From Erwinia tracheiphila (GTDB taxonomy: Bacteria > Pseudomonadota > Gammaproteobacteria > Enterobacterales > Enterobacteriaceae): DNA of 64,000 nucleotides. Shown piece after piece: positions 60,343-64,000 of the stretch. The DNA is taken from positions 4,340,001-4,404,000 of the forward strand of contig NZ_CP089932.1 in NCBI RefSeq assembly GCF_021365465.1, given 5' to 3'. Position numbers and translations under genes: made by a program. The notes beneath the pieces are model-generated. The model was not told the DNA's origin. It saw only the letters and a list, made by a program, of their open reading frames with translations, and did no database searches. The first letter of the stretch is position 1, and the number at the start of each line of letters is the position of its first letter.

Positions 60343-60981
60343 TTTTTATCCCTGCATGAACACCACCTCCTGTGGAGGTGGTCAGCAATAAGTTGGCTCT
60401 GCCAGTCATGCTACTCATGGGAAAATCCGAATCTGTTATCCCCATAACTGCCGGGGATTTAACCATGAGCAGATTCCAGAAAGCATCTCATGTGTTCTGG
60501 TGTTGTCAATATCATATCGTATGGACACCCAGGTACCGGTTTCGCATCCTCAGGAACAATGTTGGTAAAGAGGTCTGTAAGCCGATAAGGATCTCAGGTG
60601 AGCAGCCGGGATAGAAGTAGTGGAGCTGAATGTCCAGACAGACCATGTCCCTTTGCGGGTAAAAGTGCCTCCATGGCTTTCGATTTCCCATGTAACAGGC
60701 GACTTAAAGGGTAAAACAGCCCTTCGATTGTTCAATAAATTTCCCTGCCTGCGTAAGAACAAGCAGTGGGGGAATGATTTTTGGGCAAGAGGTTATTGTG
60801 TCGATACCGTAGGTATAAACGAAGAAATGATAATAAAGTACGTGAAGTATCAGGAAAAACATGAAGTTGAAGAGAGCCAGCTTCCACTGAAAGAAGTGTG
60901 AAGGGAAGGCTCTCTGAGTCTGGACTTAGTGCGCCCCTGTGGGGCGAAATCAATGCCACCTGCTATGCAGGTGGTTTTTTA
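60343..60981 (+). mobile_element. IS200-type element, copy B
   Basis: Same element as copy A: left hairpin ACCACCTCC-TGT-GGAGGTGGT (60362-60382), right hairpin CCACCTGC-TAT-GCAGGTGG plus T6 (60956-60980). One base shorter inside tnpA. Confidence 0.88.
60465..60901 (+). pseudogene. tnpA: IS200-type transposase TnpA, frameshifted, altered HUH motif
   Basis: Loss of one C (GAGCAGCCGGG instead of GAGCAGCCCGGG, near 60607) breaks the frame after ISGEQPG. Beyond it the HUH region reads DHVPLR, so the second His is changed here too, but to Pro rather than the Arg of copy A. Confidence 0.85.
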
Positions 60982-61260
60982 TCTGCCGCCGAACGTTTGG
61001 AAGTGGAAATAATGGAGGTAGACGGCGAAGCGGATCACGTTCATCTACTGGTAGCGTACCCACCCAAGTTGCCTGTTAGCGTGCTAGTGAATAACCTAAA
61101 GTTGATCAGCGGCCGCTATGTGCGCCAGTTGAATACGCACCTACGAAAGCAGAGTAATAGCGGGGTGCTCTGGTCACGCCCCTATTTCGCCTGTAGCGCT
61201 GGCTGCGCAACAATCGAAACGCTGAAAGCTTATGTTAGATCGCAGGGAACCCCTGAATAG
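60982..61260 (+). pseudogene. tnpA: IS200/IS605-family TnpA, C-terminal fragment
   Basis: A different member of the family: AAERLEVEIMEVDGEADHVH then LLVAYPPKLPVSVLVNNLKL, LWSRPYFACSAGCATIETLK and AYVRSQGTPE end. The HUH motif DHVHLL is intact. The first ~40 residues are missing; the fragment starts where IS200 copy B ends, but the IS left flank is not the missing part, so a deletion accompanied the junction. Confidence 0.8.
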
Positions 61261-61262
61261 CT

Positions 61263-61303
61263 CCCCTTATATCCCCGCCCGCATTGGGCGAGGATATAAG
61301 GGG
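61263..61303 (+). repeat. 18-bp hairpin at the end of the TnpA fragment
   Basis: CCCCTTATATCCCCGCCC and GGGCGAGGATATAAGGGG pair with one mismatch around loop GCATT, 3 bases after the tnpA stop. Probably the right-end hairpin recognised by this IS605-type transposase. Confidence 0.75.
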
Positions 61304-61335
61304 CAACTGTTAATAAGCAGGGGTTGTACTTAAAT

Positions 61336-62536
61336 TGTATTAGTCGCGACTTGATCTGACACTGGACCTTGAAAGGTTGAGAGTTACCGGTTTTGATATG
61401 GGTGTCTAATCCTTAAACAAAACGCGAGGTAACTCTCATGATTCATACTAACAATCCCATCATCAAACACAAAGCCGGCCTGCTCAATCTCGCCGAAGAA
61501 CTCGGTAACGTATCAAAAGCCTGCAAGATCATGGGCGTGTCACGCGACACGTTTTACCGTTATCAGGAACTGGCTGCTGAAGGCGGCATCGATGCGCTGA
61601 TTAACCAGAACCGCCGCGTCCCCAACCTGAAGAACCGCGCCGACGAAGCCACTGAACGCGCTGTTGTTGAATATGCCGTTGAGTTCCCGGCCCACGGGCA
61701 ACACCGGACCAGTAATGAGCTGCGTAAAAAAGGCGTGTTTATCTCCGGTAGCGGCGTGCGCTCCATCTGGCAACGGCACGACCTGGAGAACTTCCGTAAA
61801 CGCCTGAAGGCACTTGAGGAAAAGGTCGCCAGAGAAGGCATCGTGCTTACCGACGCTCAAATCGCAGCGCTGGAGAAGAAGGCCCACGATGACGAGGCCA
61901 GCGGAGAAATCGAAACTGCTCACCCGGGTTATCTCGGGTCGCAGGACACCTTCTACGTGGGCAATCTGAAAGGTGTGGGTCGTATCTACCAGCAGACGTT
62001 CGTGGATACGTACTCGAAAGTGGCACACTGCAAGCTGTATACGAGTAAAACGCCGATCACCGCCGCAGACCTGCTCAATGATCGCGTACTGCCGTTCTAC
62101 GAGGCTCAGGGACTGCCGATGCTGAGGATCCTGACCGACAGGGGAACGGAGTACTGTGGTAAGGTGGAGCAGCATGATTACCAGCTGTATCTGGCCATCA
62201 ACGATATCGACCATACAAAAACGAAGGCGATGTCTCCGCAGACGAACGGCATCTGCGAGCGCTTCCATAAAACTATTTTGCAGGATTTTTATCAGGTTAC
62301 GTTCCGTAAGAAGTTATACGAAGACCTGGAGAGCCTGCAAACGGATCTGGACAACGGGTTGTGGCATTACAATAATGAGCGAACTCATCAGGGAAAAATG
62401 TGCTGCGGGCGTACGCCAATGGCCACGTTACTTGATGGTAAACGAGTCTGGGCAGAAAAAAATCTGAACCAGATGTAATCTGACAGACACCTGTATAAAT
62501 AACCGGTAACTGTCAGATCAGGTCTGAGCTAGTACA
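61336..62536 (+). mobile_element. IS481-family element, copy B, with 7-bp target duplication
   Basis: 1201 bases, same ends as copy A; flanked by CTTAAAT at 61329-61335 and 62537-62543. Confidence 0.93.
61438..62478 (+). CDS. IS481-family transposase (copy B)
   Basis: 346 residues, intact; DDE regions as in copy A. Differences from copy A are scattered and mostly silent. Confidence 0.93.
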   Translation: MIHTNNPIIKHKAGLLNLAEELGNVSKACKIMGVSRDTFYRYQELAAEGGIDALINQNRRVPNLKNRADEATERAVVEYAVEFPAHGQHRTSNELRKKGVFISGSGVRSIWQRHDLENFRKRLKALEEKVAREGIVLTDAQIAALEKKAHDDEASGEIETAHPGYLGSQDTFYVGNLKGVGRIYQQTFVDTYSKVAHCKLYTSKTPITAADLLNDRVLPFYEAQGLPMLRILTDRGTEYCGKVEQHDYQLYLAINDIDHTKTKAMSPQTNGICERFHKTILQDFYQVTFRKKLYEDLESLQTDLDNGLWHYNNERTHQGKMCCGRTPMATLLDGKRVWAEKNLNQM

Positions 62537-62631
62537 CTTAAATCCTTCTGGTGTCAGAGCTTATCATCTGGCTAATAATGCGGGTTGGTTGTTTACCCAT
62601 TTAGCATGATGGCACTCTGCCGTGCTGGCAA

Positions 62632-62639
62632 TGTCGCAG
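62632..62639 (+). repeat. Target duplication TGTCGCAG, left of IS256-family copy B
   Basis: Reverse complement of CTGCGACA at 16967-16974. Confidence 0.85.
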
Positions 62640-63953
62640 GACCCTGTAAATAATTCTGTGTAACTGCCACCACGTCAAAGGTGATCGCTCAGGCGGTCAC
62701 CGAACTCAATAATAAAGCGGCTCATCGCCAGCCGCCAGTTCTGGTTCGGCATACTCCATTTTTTCGACGCATCCCTGATTGCCAGATAAATCACCTTACG
62801 CACCGAGTCGTCTGCCGGGAACACTTTGCGTTTCTTTATCGCAGCACGGATCACGCTGTTCAGTGATTCGATGCCGTTCGTGGTGTAGATGGCCTTGCGG
62901 ATATCCGCCGGGTAACAGAAGAACGTATTCAGGTTTTCCCAGTGGCCACGCCAGCTTTTGCTGATTTGCGGGTACTTGTCGTCACAGATTTCTGCGAACA
63001 CATCCAGCCCTGTCAACGCCGCCTCTTCTGTCGGAGACTGATAAATCCTCTTCAGACCGCTGGTGACGGCCTTGTAGTCCTTCCATGCCACGTATTTCAG
63101 GCTGTTGCGCACCATATGAATGATGCACAGCTGGATATGTGTCTCGGGATAAACGCTGTTTATCGCATCCGGGAAGCCCTTCAGTCCGTCCACGCAGGCA
63201 ATCAGGATATCCTGAAGGCCGCGATTTTTCAGCTCTGTCAGGATGTTCAGCCAGAACTTCGCGCCTTCATTTTCAGCCAGCCACATCCCCGGCAGTTCTT
63301 TCTGACCTTCGGTATTAATGCCCGGCGCAAGGAAAACGGCTCTGTTTATCACGCTGCCATTCTGACGAACTTTTACGACAATACAGTCCATATAAACAAT
63401 GGGATAAAGTGCATCCAGCTGCCGGTTTTGCCACTCAGCAACCTGTTCTTTTACGGCATCGGTGACTTTAGATATCAGGGTGGGTGAGACATCGGCGTCA
63501 TACATCTCTTTGGACGTGGCAACAATTTCACGCATGGCCATTCCTTTGGCGTACAGGGATAAAATCTGGCTGTCCATCTGCGTGATACGCGTCTGGCTCT
63601 TCTTAATCAGCTGAGGTTGAAGGTGTTTTCGCGGTCACGCGGCGTGTTCAGCTCAATCTCGCCATCATCGCAAAGCAGCGTTTTTGATGCGTAGCCATTG
63701 CGGGTGTCAGAGCCTTTTTTGGGCGCGTTTTTCTCATGCCCGAAGTGGTCGGTCAGTTCAGCATTGAGCGCCGTTTCGACGGTGAGCTTCGTCAGCATTT
63801 GGGAAAACTGGTTAAGGTCAGCTTCGGTTTTAAGACCTTTAGCCCGTTCAGCCGCAAGGGCTTTAAGTTTCTTTTCGTCCATAATTTGCCTGTCCTCGTT
63901 GTTGGAGTGAACATATCAAAAACAGGAAATTACACAATTTTAATTACAGTCTC
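62640..63953 (-). mobile_element. IS256-family insertion sequence, copy B
   Basis: 1314 bases in the opposite orientation to copy A. Starts GACCCTGTAAATAATTCTGT (right inverted repeat) and ends ACAATTTTAATTACAGTCTC (left inverted repeat). Outer flank CTGAATTG at 63954-63961. Confidence 0.93.
62675..63882 (-). pseudogene. IS256-family transposase, frameshifted
   Basis: Starts at 63882 (MDEKKLKALAAERAKGLKTE). After NTPRDRENTF one base is missing compared with copy A (ACCTTCAACC for ACCTTTGAACC, near 63618), ending the frame at NLS; the remaining ~300 residues from MDSQILSLYAKGMAMREIVA onward are open in the next frame and contain the block deleted from copy A. DDE residues YMDC, ACVDGLKGF and TTNGIESLN present. 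The two copies could be complementary parts of one ancestral enzyme. Confidence 0.9.
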
Positions 63954-63961
63954 CTGAATTG
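63954..63961 (+). repeat. Target duplication CTGAATTG, right of IS256-family copy B
   Basis: Reverse complement of CAATTCAG at 18275-18282. Confidence 0.85.
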
Positions 63962-64000
63962 GTTACACAATCAGTAGATTATACTTTTTATGCCCGTTCT

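Noticed and set aside
62544..62631. Possible gene fragment between IS481 copy B and IS256 copy B
   Set aside because: An 88-base stretch with no recognisable protein; according to the inversion model it is ancestral intergenic DNA next to yajL.

Overview
The window comes from a gamma-proteobacterium of the order Enterobacterales. The protein sequences (CyoA-E, YajR, QueA, Tgt, SecDF, NrdR-RibD-RibH-NusB-ThiL-PgpA, Dxs, IspA, ThiI) track the E. coli versions closely along their length, and the mix of accessory genes and the very heavy load of insertion sequences fit Erwiniaceae. An IS-rich Erwinia such as E. tracheiphila is my best guess, inferred from general knowledge and not provable from this sequence alone.

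Layout. 1-7.7 kb: end of ampG, the cytochrome bo3 operon cyoABCDE and yajR. 7.7-14.8 kb: an accessory block between yajR and yajQ, holding a head-to-head pair of decayed genes (LysR regulator, FAD/2Fe-2S reductase), a DUF1543 gene, a LysE exporter with a YqcI/YcgG (GntA-like) haem enzyme and a divergent LysR regulator, and the anaerobic haem-degradation operon chuWXY behind a Fur-box-like site. 14.8-16.9 kb: yajQ, panE, yajL. 17-19.5 kb: an IS256-family copy with an extra IS end and a decayed IS10-like element. 19.5-27.1 kb: 2-Cys peroxiredoxin, acpH, queA, tgt, yajC, secD, secF. 27.2-47.6 kb: an accessory island between secF and yajI, with a broken Tlde1-type (DUF2778) effector and putative immunity gene, a lone type I-E CRISPR-repeat-like unit, vgrG (frameshifted), an EagR-type chaperone, a full PAAR-Rhs protein with an LHH nuclease tip and SMI1/KNR4 immunity gene, symE, a decayed primase/recombinase element with a divergent XRE regulator, an orphan Rhs tip with its candidate immunity gene, a truncated P2-like integrase, and IS1, IS481 and IS200 copies. 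48.0-58.8 kb: yajI, nrdR-ribD-ribH-nusB-thiL-pgpA, yajO, dxs-ispA-xseB, thiI. 59.1-64 kb: a broken two-gene pair of unknown function and a pile of IS elements.

The main structural result is that the segment from about 18.3 to 62.6 kb is inverted relative to the E. coli gene order. It lies between two oppositely oriented IS256-family copies, and their 8-bp target duplications are swapped exactly as an inversion by IS-IS recombination predicts: CTGCGACA left of copy A matches the reverse complement left of copy B, and CAATTCAG right of copy A matches the reverse complement right of copy B. Undoing the inversion restores the familiar convergent yajL/thiI neighbourhood. Gene decay is widespread: at least ten accessory or IS genes carry frameshifts, stops or deletions, while the housekeeping genes look intact.
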